From contig JAECYW010000015.1 in the NCBI GenBank assembly GCA_023014335.1, positions 992,001 to 1,056,000 of the forward strand: a stretch of DNA of 64,000 nucleotides, read 5' to 3'. Below the pieces are notes generated by a model. That model was not told where the DNA came from and ran no database searches. It saw only the letters and a list, made by a program, of their open reading frames with translations. Positions within the stretch are counted from its first letter, which is position 1. The number at the start of each line of letters is the position of its first letter. The DNA comes from Galerina marginata (lineage: Eukaryota > Basidiomycota > Agaricomycetes > Agaricales > Galerinaceae). Positions 1 through 9,507 of this stretch are shown piece by piece. A program made the translations under genes and the position numbers.

Positions 1-860
1 CATTGAGCTCGAAAGGCTTCTGGGCATCGAGACGGACGCCACGGATACGTTTTATTCACGTCTATCAACGGAATAGTATGGTTGATCGCCCGAAATGGAG
101 GCAAGTCGGTCTCGCTGACATCCTTGCACAACGGCTCAGCATAGCGGCGTAGTTCTTCACGCGCAGCCTCAATCTCGTCGTCACCGACAGAGATAGCTTG
201 CGCAAGTAACTTTGTATCAGCGCCGCTCTTCAAAGGAAGTGCAATATTGCTCCCAATAACAATCCGAGCAGGATTCAACCCGACGCACACTTGATGCTGG
301 TACATCCACGGAGTCCCAAGTATCAGGTCATAGTTATTCAAGTTAATAACATCAAAGGTTCGCTCCTCGTCAATTCCCTGGTACTGGAAATGACCACGAA
401 CCCGATAGTTAATTTTAGACCGTGAACCTTGAACAGCCAATTCCAGCGACAGCGGTACGTCTAAACCTTCGCGCTTAATTTCTAGTTGATCTGCAAGGGT
501 AGTAGACATAAAGTCTCCCAATGACCCAGAGTCAATAAGTGCTCGCGCAGGATGTGCATTGATGTTAACCTGGATAACCAGAGGTTTTGCGAGTAAGCGA
601 CCCTTATCTTTAACTGATGCTGCGTTCCGTTGAACGGCAGCATACTTTTTGCGGTCAACTTGCATTCCGTTAAGCTCAATAGCTTCCGCAGTATCCGCAG
701 TATGTTCATCGGCCATGTCGCGCAACATGTCCATAATAAAAGAAAGAACATCTGGCCAGCGCTCCTCGTTAGAGGCCGCAGTAGCAAATTCCGCTTTTCC
801 TTGGTCTTCGTAGACTAAGTCAATCTTGTCGAGCTCAGCCTGAGCAAGACGAAATTGATA
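1..860 (-). CDS. Ty3/gypsy pol, aspartic protease to start of RT (cut by window edge)
   Basis: This frame is open from just after the TAG at 861-863 to the window edge, and follows the 861-1514 ORF in the same phase. It encodes a retropepsin-type aspartic protease, with the active site ALIDSGSLGDFMS at about 515-545 and a downstream NYDLILGTPWM (the conserved flap-distal region). It ends with PPFRAINHTIPLIDVNKTYP, the linker that leads into the reverse transcriptase of fungal Ty3/gypsy elements. The RT, RNase H and integrase domains and the 3' LTR would lie left of position 1. The protein matures Gag-Pol in the retroelement particle. Translation must come by stop readthrough or some other route, because an in-frame TAG separates it from the ORF upstream. 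The part that is present shows no further stops, so the element may be fairly young. Confidence 0.85.
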
Positions 861-1514
861 CTAATGTATGACATTAAAGGTTGGCTCCTCAACCAACTTG
901 CTAGGCAGGTAGGAGACCAGTTTACGGTGGTAGTCCTTTATAACAAGGTGACTTAAGTCATCGAAAGGCACTTCCACGACGAAACGCCTCGAGAATAATT
1001 CAAAACTCTCATCCTCAAGGTCATAGGGGCATCCAAGCGCTAACAGCGCTTCGACTGATTGCTCACGGGCGTTGCCCATAATTGTTTTATGGTAGTCTCC
1101 GCAGCTACGCATCCAAGGAACAAGCCGAGAAGGCTCGTCATGATTTGCCTTGCGTGTGCAGATTTCTGCATACCAACGCCCGACTGAAAACATATCATGC
1201 CGAAGTCTCGCGGCATGTATAGACACCTCAAAACCTCGGTGCCGGTCATATATTTCATAGAAATCAAACTCGTCGCGGTTAATTTCAAATCGAGGCTTGC
1301 CCTCGGCGTATGTAGACAGAGGCATTGAGTGAGTATCATCGCCTGGATAAGGCTGGCAATTCAACAACACGGCGTCTAAGCGCGCGCCTAAAATATCGCC
1401 GACTTTTCCCCACTCAAAGTCGTACAATTCAGACAGGTCAAAGTCTGAATCTGAATCTGAATCAGGCTTCAATGAAGAGGGGAGCATCACAGTATGAGAG
1501 GATCGACTCATCAT
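861..1514 (-). CDS. Ty3/gypsy second ORF between Gag and protease
   Basis: A 217-residue ORF overlaps the end of the Gag ORF (1462-1514) in a different phase (equivalent to a +1 shift) and ends at TAG 861-863, directly before the in-frame protease. It starts with an acidic run (PDSDSDSDFDLSELYDFEW) like the acidic tail of Gag. It continues with a domain containing CQPYPGDD, which resembles RQPYPGDERY within Gag, so it is probably a diverged duplicate of that Gag module. I do not recognise the domain from outside such elements. The methionine at 1514 may not be used if expression depends on frameshifting within the overlap. It could be a normal part of a Gag-Pol polyprotein or a separately translated product. 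Confidence 0.6.
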   Translation of the reverse strand: MMSRSSHTVMLPSSLKPDSDSDSDFDLSELYDFEWGKVGDILGARLDAVLLNCQPYPGDDTHSMPLSTYAEGKPRFEINRDEFDFYEIYDRHRGFEVSIHAARLRHDMFSVGRWYAEICTRKANHDEPSRLVPWMRSCGDYHKTIMGNAREQSVEALLALGCPYDLEDESFELFSRRFVVEVPFDDLSHLVIKDYHRKLVSYLPSKLVEEPTFNVIH

Positions 1515-4500
1515 CAGAATCCTCGGCCTCTACCAATACAGGAACTCCATCAGAATCACTGTCATCGGAGTCTGAGTTGAACTCCTCAGACAATTCGTCG
1601 AATTCAACTGAACTGGCAGGCCTATCCGATTCAGAATCGTTGTCCGAATCATCAAATTCATCATCTGAGCTGTCCGCCTCTATCAATGGCGGAATTTCAT
1701 CCGAATCACGGCTGAACTCCGAGACTATATCATCAAAGAACTCAAGACCAGGTATTTCCGAATCCGAGTATGTGTCTGCCTCTGATGCTGTATCACCAAC
1801 TTTGGCCAGAGCAGGTATTTCGGAATCGGAATCACTGTCCGAATCATTATGATTTCGTTGGAATGAAGGTAATGATTCACCAGATTCAAGCTCCTGAAGA
1901 AACTTGAGAGACTGTTCCCAATATTTAGCAGGATATAATCCGCCTTCCATGAGTTTATTAGCATACCAATCAATTAAATTGAATGAAGCATTTTCCATCG
2001 TTGAAATTGGAACTTCAACTTCAATATCCAGATCCTCATCAAGGATTTTATAATACCCTTCGAGATAATAGCGAGAGACCCAAAAGCGATCTTCGTGATG
2101 CATCTCGGGGTTTAGGGTAGGATAGCACGATGTGATACCATCTGCCAAGAGGAATCGAGCAACATCCGCCCAGGGAGTGCCTATTGTGTTCCTGTCGTAA
2201 CGATAGCCAAAGCAATTTAAATTCAAAGCTGCTCTGCGGCACTTGAAATACCATTCCACGATATCAAACCATGGATCATCGAGACAATCTTCCGAGACTT
2301 TAATCTCGAAGCTAGTAAGACGGTCTATAATTAAATAGGCTTCCCGACGAGTGCGAAAGACTTTGAACCGATCCTTAGGCTGGATTGATCCATTATGAAT
2401 TCGGTCCACATAGCGCTCGTCGCCAGGATAAGGCTGTCTTTGAGTCAATATATATTGAGCCATCATAGCCCGAGCATCGCCCATTGTCTTTCTGGGCATG
2501 TCGGGATTCCAAATGCGCCACGGAGGCTCTTCGTCAACTATCCAACGGACACTTCGTATTCTATCGCCTATTGGCTGCTCTAAAAGGATCGGAGATCCCT
2601 CCCGAGGCGCGCCAATAAATCCGAGGGGCAAACTTTCAAGCACTTCAATAGGCTCGTCAGAATAAACATCCTCAGTGGTTGGTTCCATATTAAAATTAGG
2701 AACACCAGGAGGTTTATTTCCAGAAGACTTGACAGTATTTCCGTCTGGACAATTTCGTGCTAAATGTGGTCCACCACATCGGAAACATAATCCCTTTGCT
2801 AACCTTTCAGCTCGCTCTTTTTCTGAAAGTACAGGTGTGCTCCGAGGTTCGGATTTCACTGAATCACGTCGAGGCGTGAATTTCGAACGCGAACGGCTAT
2901 CATGATGCTTATTTTTCGAATGAGAAGAGTTGGATCTGTGATCCTTCAAAAAATGCTTGGACTTCGAACCACTTGCGTGATTATTAGAGTGGTTAGAAGG
3001 GCCGGAGCTCTGACCCCGAGACGAACTAAAGTTGTTCGGCTTGAAGTTAGATGTTCCGCCTCCTCCATGCGAGGATCCAGATGGCTTGGACTGCTGTCCA
3101 TGCCTATTCTGACTTCTCCGAGAGACAACTGTCTCAGAGATTTCGATAATTTGGGCCTTGGTTAAGATATCGGACCATGAGGATACTTCGGGATTATAAC
3201 TATCCCTCCATAGGCCCACCTGAATCGATTCGCGTAACCCATTCCAGAGTGCATAGACTCTAGCACGATCGTCTATCGCACCAATCATATTAAATAGTTC
3301 TTCCAACTCGTAAGAAAACGCACTGACAGAACGATTATTTTGGTTGCAACGGCTTAAGCGCTCGCGAAGCCGCATTCGATAATCGAGCGGAAAGCAATAG
3401 TTGAACAGTTCATCGAAGAACTCCTTCAACGTCCAATTCTCTTCAGTCATAGACACCTTCTGCGTGTAAAAGTTGTATGCAGTGCCAGACATGAAATGAG
3501 CTAGAACTGAACAAGCACGTTCGGCCTTGATTCCACTATCTTTAATATAAGCGCCGCCCTCCTTAACAAAGCGATGATAATCCCGTGCATCGGGATTTCC
3601 CTTATATTCTTTAGGACGGAATACTTTGTAAGTATGGCGCGACGAATGCGAACGTGAACGCGAACGCGAACCACGATGCTTTTGCTTCTTCGAGCGTTTC
3701 TTTGACTTGGAACGACTTCTGTGTCGACGGCGACTGCGACCCGTCTTCGACGAGTGGTGCGACTTGCTGCCAGTGTGCCCACTCGACGAACTAGAATCCG
3801 AGTCAGACGAGTCAGACGAAGAGTCCGAACTCGACGACGACGACGACGATGAATCCGAGGGAACTGGCTTATTAGCTCCCTTAGATTTATCTACTTTATC
3901 CAGTGCAACGCCAAGATAGCTATCTGGCGCGATCTGAGTGATCGGTTGTACTTGTCGCGGTAAAGTGTTCTTGGCTTTCGCAGCCGGCACCTTCGTCTTC
4001 GAGTGCTTCTGACCTGGCTGGGGCTCAGAAATGACCGAACCACGCGGAACAGAAGACTCGGGAGGTTGGGATACCTCACCCGAGCGTCTATCCGGCTCGG
4101 CTTCCATATGAGGAGGTTTGTCCCTCCTCTTGGCCTGAAATTGCTCAAGAGCTGCGCGTTGGGCATCAACATCGAGCTCTTCCTCACTGAGCTGCAACTG
4201 AGGACCCCAGTTACGTAGAACGATTGACTTTCCTTTCAAATTAGAGGAACCCTCTTCACGAGAGGTTTCAGCCTCATTAATATTAGCATACCTGCGCGAG
4301 AGATTCTCTTTCTGCGCAGTCGTCAGCGACTGCTCGGCTTCGATAACCGCCGAGTTCACTTCAACATCTAGGGTACGGGTCTGCCTGCCCTTTCCCTTGG
4401 ATTTCTTACTAGAGGCCCGCGCACGTCTGCGCTCGACTGTTTGCCAGTCGCCCTCATCATCCTCTGAACCAGCCTGGTCCGAGTCACGTTCAACCTCAAT

Positions 4501-4836
4501 GTTATTAACACGGGTAGTACTATTATCGACGACTACGGTAGGAACCGCGGCCGTCTCGCCAGCCTTCTGAGCCAGTCCCTGTTCGGGAGCCGGAGGTCTG
4601 GGAGTCTCACCCACACTACGCGCGGTAGGGGATGGAGGTCTCGAGTTGACCACGTCACTATAAGAGCGACGCGGTGCCTCGGAGTCGGAGCCACTGTGAG
4701 CCCCGACAGACTCACCTTCGTCGGGGGCGGCAACAGAGGAAGACATCAAAGTCGGGATTCCCCGAATCTTTTCCGCCTTCACAACTGCGCCACCTTCTCG
4801 CGGACGAAGGGAGCTTTTTCTAAGACTAGAAGACAT
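1462..4836 (-). CDS. gag: Ty3/gypsy Gag polyprotein
   Basis: This is the capsid/nucleocapsid polyprotein of an LTR retrotransposon, 1,124 residues and much longer than a minimal Gag. In order it has: a charged disordered N-terminus (about 1-290); a poly-Ser/Asp stretch, then an SR-rich basic region (about 330-405); a retrotransposon Gag domain (about 410-560, containing AHFMSGTAYNFYTQKV and LFNMIGAIDDRARVYALW); a Ser/Gly/Asn-rich linker; and a zinc knuckle CFRCGGPHLARNC (about 680-692, C-x2-C-x3-H-x4-C). After the knuckle comes an unusual extension of about 330 residues with the QPYPGD module and an acidic D/S/E tail. The frame is intact throughout. It belongs to the element whose 5' LTR is at 5330 and whose protease is at 1-860. 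Confidence 0.88.
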   Translation of the reverse strand: MSSSLRKSSLRPREGGAVVKAEKIRGIPTLMSSSVAAPDEGESVGAHSGSDSEAPRRSYSDVVNSRPPSPTARSVGETPRPPAPEQGLAQKAGETAAVPTVVVDNSTTRVNNIEVERDSDQAGSEDDEGDWQTVERRRARASSKKSKGKGRQTRTLDVEVNSAVIEAEQSLTTAQKENLSRRYANINEAETSREEGSSNLKGKSIVLRNWGPQLQLSEEELDVDAQRAALEQFQAKRRDKPPHMEAEPDRRSGEVSQPPESSVPRGSVISEPQPGQKHSKTKVPAAKAKNTLPRQVQPITQIAPDSYLGVALDKVDKSKGANKPVPSDSSSSSSSSSDSSSDSSDSDSSSSSGHTGSKSHHSSKTGRSRRRHRSRSKSKKRSKKQKHRGSRSRSRSHSSRHTYKVFRPKEYKGNPDARDYHRFVKEGGAYIKDSGIKAERACSVLAHFMSGTAYNFYTQKVSMTEENWTLKEFFDELFNYCFPLDYRMRLRERLSRCNQNNRSVSAFSYELEELFNMIGAIDDRARVYALWNGLRESIQVGLWRDSYNPEVSSWSDILTKAQIIEISETVVSRRSQNRHGQQSKPSGSSHGGGGTSNFKPNNFSSSRGQSSGPSNHSNNHASGSKSKHFLKDHRSNSSHSKNKHHDSRSRSKFTPRRDSVKSEPRSTPVLSEKERAERLAKGLCFRCGGPHLARNCPDGNTVKSSGNKPPGVPNFNMEPTTEDVYSDEPIEVLESLPLGFIGAPREGSPILLEQPIGDRIRSVRWIVDEEPPWRIWNPDMPRKTMGDARAMMAQYILTQRQPYPGDERYVDRIHNGSIQPKDRFKVFRTRREAYLIIDRLTSFEIKVSEDCLDDPWFDIVEWYFKCRRAALNLNCFGYRYDRNTIGTPWADVARFLLADGITSCYPTLNPEMHHEDRFWVSRYYLEGYYKILDEDLDIEVEVPISTMENASFNLIDWYANKLMEGGLYPAKYWEQSLKFLQELESGESLPSFQRNHNDSDSDSDSEIPALAKVGDTASEADTYSDSEIPGLEFFDDIVSEFSRDSDEIPPLIEADSSDDEFDDSDNDSESDRPASSVEFDELSEEFNSDSDDSDSDGVPVLVEAEDSDDESILSYCDAPLFIEA

Positions 4837-5330
4837 AGAAATGAATACTCAACTGAAAAGGTAAAGAGAAAAAGGGGGTATGAGCTGCTGGATGTCGGAT
4901 AGTCGCGGGTGATCAAGCCGGAGTTTGCCAGACGACGAGCAGCGGGTAAGAGAGAGAGAGATAAGCTAGAACGAGAGAGAGAGAGATTGTTGTTGTTGTT
5001 GCGTCAAAAAGATGTGGCAGTTGCGTGACTAGTCGTGACTTCGAGCGACGACGAGGGGAGAACTGACACACAGAGGAACTCCAAAAGACGGGGTTAACGT
5101 ATGTGAATTCGCTGAAGGACTAGCTACGCAGGAAAGACTATATACCAGTACGCTAGCTAGTCATGTGAGTCCAAGAAACCATGTGGAAAGAAACTAAACG
5201 AGTGTGAACACGAGGGGTATCTACGGAGAAGAGAGCCCGAGTGGTGATGGAGATCAAATAAAGGTAAGGAGTGACGATGTTGAGACTGTACGATGTTCGA
5301 GAGTGCGGAAATAGATACCGGTTCGTTACA
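4837..5330 (-). mobile_element. Ty3/gypsy 5' LTR and leader
   Basis: On the minus strand the element begins at 5330 with TGTAACGAACCGG, the start typical of agaric gypsy LTRs. A TATA-like TGGTATATAGTC lies near 5138. Towards gag there are CAACAACAACAA and CTCTCTCTCT runs near 4955-5000. The 3' border of this LTR and the primer binding site cannot be placed, because the partner LTR lies outside the window; the interval therefore includes the untranslated leader up to the Gag start. The host sequence next to the LTR (5331-5335, ATAGC on the plus strand) should be the target duplication if the insertion was canonical. Confidence 0.75.
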
Positions 5331-8300
5331 ATAGCCGCCAGCCTGCAGATTTTTTCTCCATGACAAACATCCCCGAAGGCGCAGAGTCGGCACTGCCCCA
5401 TTTTCCTTCGATAGTGTCGAGTTCCTCGTTGATCTCGCCTGAGCAGGTCCATGCCATGTCGCGCCGAGAATATCTTGTAGAGAAAATGACGGTCTTCCCA
5501 TCGAGGGTCCCGTTGATACTGAAATCCCCCTGAGGATCACTCCCGCCACCAGTGAACGTTCCTTGAGTATCAAGTTCATTAATATGAAAGCCCATGACTC
5601 CATCGGTATGGTTAGAAATCGAAAAGCCGTGATAGTAAAATCCGCTCCATGTCCCGACTAGACCTGGCGACTCGGTGAAATTTGAATTTGTTTTTTCGTA
5701 AACATAGAGCAAAGAATTTATATCGTTGTTTACTTCGGTGACATCGTCGGCGGAATGGGAGTCAGAATCAATGTTGTCGGCTTCCTCATCGTCATCGTCA
5801 CTGACGGATGAATCAATTTCGAATTCGGATTCCGGTAGAATGTAGTGCTCCCGGTCCTTATCCAACGCCTCGTACGCAATCACGTAGTAGTACTGAAATT
5901 TTTCTATCGGCTGACTGCGACATATGCGCAATATAACGAAGAAACTCACCATGCCGTATGAATACCGCCGAAATTCGTCAATGACTGATATGTTCCGAAG
6001 TTTAAAATCACCTGTGAAAACATTCAATACATGAACCTCCAAGAAAATATGAGAATACTACGTTTCAGGCCCGCGACGCGTTCCGACGCGGCATTCCAGA
6101 GAGTATAGAATGAGTAAACAGTGTCATTAAAGTCTGAAAATCGGAGACGCCGTCCTACTCCTTTCTCGGTGATACGGAAACAATTCTCGAGGAGTAGATA
6201 AACAAGAGGGAAGAAACACTGCTTCCCATGAGATAAATTTTGCTTGCGCAAGATTGCCACACACCTCTTCTAAACGACCAGGACCAGTCACTAAGGATAG
6301 TGTATTGCTGCCATCTATCAGATAGTTGAGACGCTCGAGTCGCTTCTCTATTTGTTTCTCAACGCTCTCCGCATAAGCTTGGAAAGATGGATTCTGGTAC
6401 TCGTCTTCTTTATCGTCAGCGCTAATCGTATGAACCCGAGCAATGACGAATTCCACTATCTGGCCCATCACCGACGAGAAGACGCCAGCATTTCCGGGAA
6501 TGAGTAAGTCATAAAGTGCGTGTAGGTCAGAGAAGAGTTCCCTAATGCGACTGCAGTACTGTCGTAATGTGACTTCGAAGCCTATATATTTGCTATAGTT
6601 AGAGATTGCTCTGAGACGATTCGAAAACTATACACACCGACAGTCCAGTATGCAACCCATTGTGGGAGGCTGCAGATAAAATAAATTAGAGCATACAAAA
6701 CAGACGTGAAGGAATCGGCATACCTCCATTCCCGTGGACAAGACGAAGTAAAATCGTTAATCTCCTTGATCGTAACATGTCCCGAGCCGTCAGGGTCCAC
6801 GGCTTCCATGAGAGGACCTAAGTTGGATTTGCTGAGAAATCTGATCGCCCATGCGTCTTCTGGTGTAATCGCAGCAGTGTCGAAAACATTAGGACCTTCC
6901 TCCAGTTCTTCTTTGCCTCCGTCAGCCTCGCCACAAAGTTCAGATGAAGCAGCAGCTGTCTGAGGCGTTTCTAACGACGTCACGTACTGGTGGTGGTTAA
7001 CATAGTAATCACGTAGAGCCAGGACCAAATCGAGGGTTTTTGTGCTCCCCTTCCACCCCTTGTACCAGTTAGTACCAAATATTTAACCAAGACGATAAGA
7101 CTTTTAATACGTACCATGTCGACCCATATGGCATGTATATGCTGTATTTCGGTTAGTTTCGTTGCAACAAACAGACTGTGAACACCGACTTTGTCTAAAA
7201 TTCGATCGTGAGGGCCTGAAAGGATTCGGCCCACCATCCTGTCGCTCTCTCGCCGTATGTCGTCCCTGACTGCCGCGATCTGATCTTTCTGTTCTTCGAA
7301 CAGTTGGGTAAAGGTCTTCTGGCTCCCTTCCAGCAGAATATTCAAATCAGTGGTCAACTCCTTCTTCGTGTCGTCGAACGCAGAGTTGCCTAGATCAAAG
7401 CTGGCCTTGCCCTGGCCTATACCCTGGCCTACACGATCGTCCTCCTCGTCGGTCTGCGCCTGTTGACCCTTGTGCTTTTGGATAAGATCCAAAAGCAATG
7501 TGTCGTCATTGATAAATTTCTCAGGGCCCCCCTTGGTTTTGATGAACGACAAGAGCTCGGTTTCTTCTGGAGAGGCGAAGAGGTTAAAAACGACTTTCAT
7601 AAGCATTGTTATTTTCTCATCTATCTGGCCGACTGCTCTGATGGTAGCTTGAACCCCAACGCCCGTGAAGAATGCAATATCTGCTGCGAAATCGGTTTGG
7701 AAGTTTGCAAATTGTGTCGCGAGGTCGGCGAATTTTGCTTCCCATTTGTTGCTCTTCACCAATTTTGCTTGAATAACAGTTAGACGACTTCCGATGATAC
7801 GAGACAAGCTTTGTGTGCATACAGACGACTTTCATTTTGTAGTACTCGTGAGTTGCATGAGAACACTCTTCGATGGCATCAGCCGCTGCTTTGAGGCGAT
7901 TGTCCATGCGTTGGGCGAGGGATTCAGCACCCGAACCAAGTTCTGACGGTTTTATGGGCGCTAGTCTGGGGCCATGACGCATTGCGTCCTCAGAGGATAG
8001 AATCTAGTTCAAATCACTTACAGTTTCAAAGTCTCCATCATGTTACTCATTTGAGCGATGAGAGCCAGGACCTTTTTGTTGTTCTCCCTACGTGTCAATT
8101 CCAAAGCTAAGGCCGCTTTGAAAGGGATCACAGCGACTTTTTGTATGATAAAAAAAGGAAATCGGAGATAGAGAAAGCTCTGGTTAAATACTGCAGTGGA
8201 AGCTGATTATTCCACCTACTCATTATAAACGGATGTAATTTCCCCACTTCATCAAGAGCTTTCATAAGGCCGTCACTAGATTGGACAAAGTTTCCGATCT

Positions 8301-8660
8301 CTCCTTTGAGACTGGAAAACACTTCTTTTACTCCTTCTTTGAGAGCCGAGTGCCCTTGGAACTCGTCAACTTCCAAATCACAGATTAGCGCTTGTGGAAA
8401 ATGAGTAATCCATTGGAAGAACTCACGAAGCTTGTCGATCTTGCTGCCCTTGGTCGTCCCTTGAATAATTGAGCCCATGTAAGTTAGATAGCGATGATGA
8501 GTTGTATGGACTTGCCATCTCCCTGGGCGTTTGCAATGGACGACGGGTGCGATCTACATATATTTGTTGAGTAAGATCCAGAACATTGCGACATAACATA
8601 CATCTTGGGTTTTGCCCTTGACTTAATGGCGGTGGACATCCTTGGCGACCGACAATGTAG
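5326..8660 (-). pseudogene. Agaric EF-hand family protein, 3' end truncated by gypsy LTR
   Basis: A minus-strand gene of about ten exons starts at ATG 8660 (MSTAIKSRAKPK). Exons in order: a segment with GSKIDKLREFFQWITHFPQ; VAVIPFKAALALELTRRENN; a helical region IKPSELGSGAESLAQRMDN; a long exon up to HIHAIWVDM; then GWKGSTKTLDLVLALRDYY; an EF-hand loop DPDGSGHVTIKE (about 6785-6820); and a C-terminal beta-rich domain with GTWSGFYYHGFSISN and AWTCSGEINEELDTIEGKWG. This order matches a family common in Agaricomycetes whose function is unknown to me; calcium binding is inferred from the EF-hand. Introns are 35-65 nt with good GT-AG sites; one (about 5912-5950) is a multiple of three. The reading frame ends at TAA 5326-5328, inside the first bases of the gypsy LTR, and members as I recall them continue past this point. 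It may still be expressed as a shortened protein. Confidence 0.7.
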
Positions 8661-9507
8661 AAGTCGGGGGGAAGATAAGAGAGGTAGCTCTCAGTGTGGA
8701 AAACTGTGCTGGCCGCCCTATTGCGTGATCACAGCCGCATGGATTTCTTCAACATCATGATACCTTCTGATCATGTTACGCGAAGTTTTCCTCCATATAG
8801 TTCTTTTAGTTTACACGGGCTACCAGGATTGTCAACTGTCAACGATCATTAATATCCTCGGTGTGTCTTTAGTCTTAGTGGACTGTCCTACTTCGGGCTT
8901 ATCCACGAGGTGGGGTGCGCCGACACACACAAGTTGGCGGTTCCATTGAACAAATTTAGACCTGATGAAGCAACACTAACACTCGCTCACGAGACGACTG
9001 ATAAAATTAAGATGACGGACAGGAACGGCTCCCGAGAGTGGGAGACACTTACCCATCTGAGGTGTCAATGTCATCACAGCCTGAGCCTTGTACCCGGACG
9101 TGGAATTTCTCAACCTGAGAACCAGAACAGAAGTGGCGTGAGAAATCCTAGCTGATATTAGCGCCCAAAGTATCGAGCATGCGTTTACTAACTTACAAAC
9201 CTTGAGAACCCTTTTCCCTCTACAAACTTGTATGATAGATGGGTATGTAGCGCTTGCTTGGCTCCACCACGTATTCTGTCGGTTTACAGAAGTGACGGTA
9301 GATTACCAGGGCTTCCTTTGCATCCACAATTCTTCTTGCTGCTAGCAGGAGCATTCCGACAATTTAACAGGTGAACACTTCGCAAGAGTAGAATATCAGT
9401 AGTCGAACACCAAGAAAAATTCAAATACAAAAGACAAAACGCACTCATTACATTGGCAGTATTATTAGTGAGCCAATACACTTTTTCTTCCCCCAAGAAT
9501 GCAAGCC
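8661..9507. other. Intergenic, no gene seen
   Basis: The stretch lies upstream of the EF-hand gene and downstream of the F-box gene. It holds only short ORFs without recognisable motifs and one small imperfect hairpin near 9107-9122 (TTCTCA...TGAGAA). It presumably contains the EF-hand gene promoter and the F-box 3' UTR. Confidence 0.5.
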
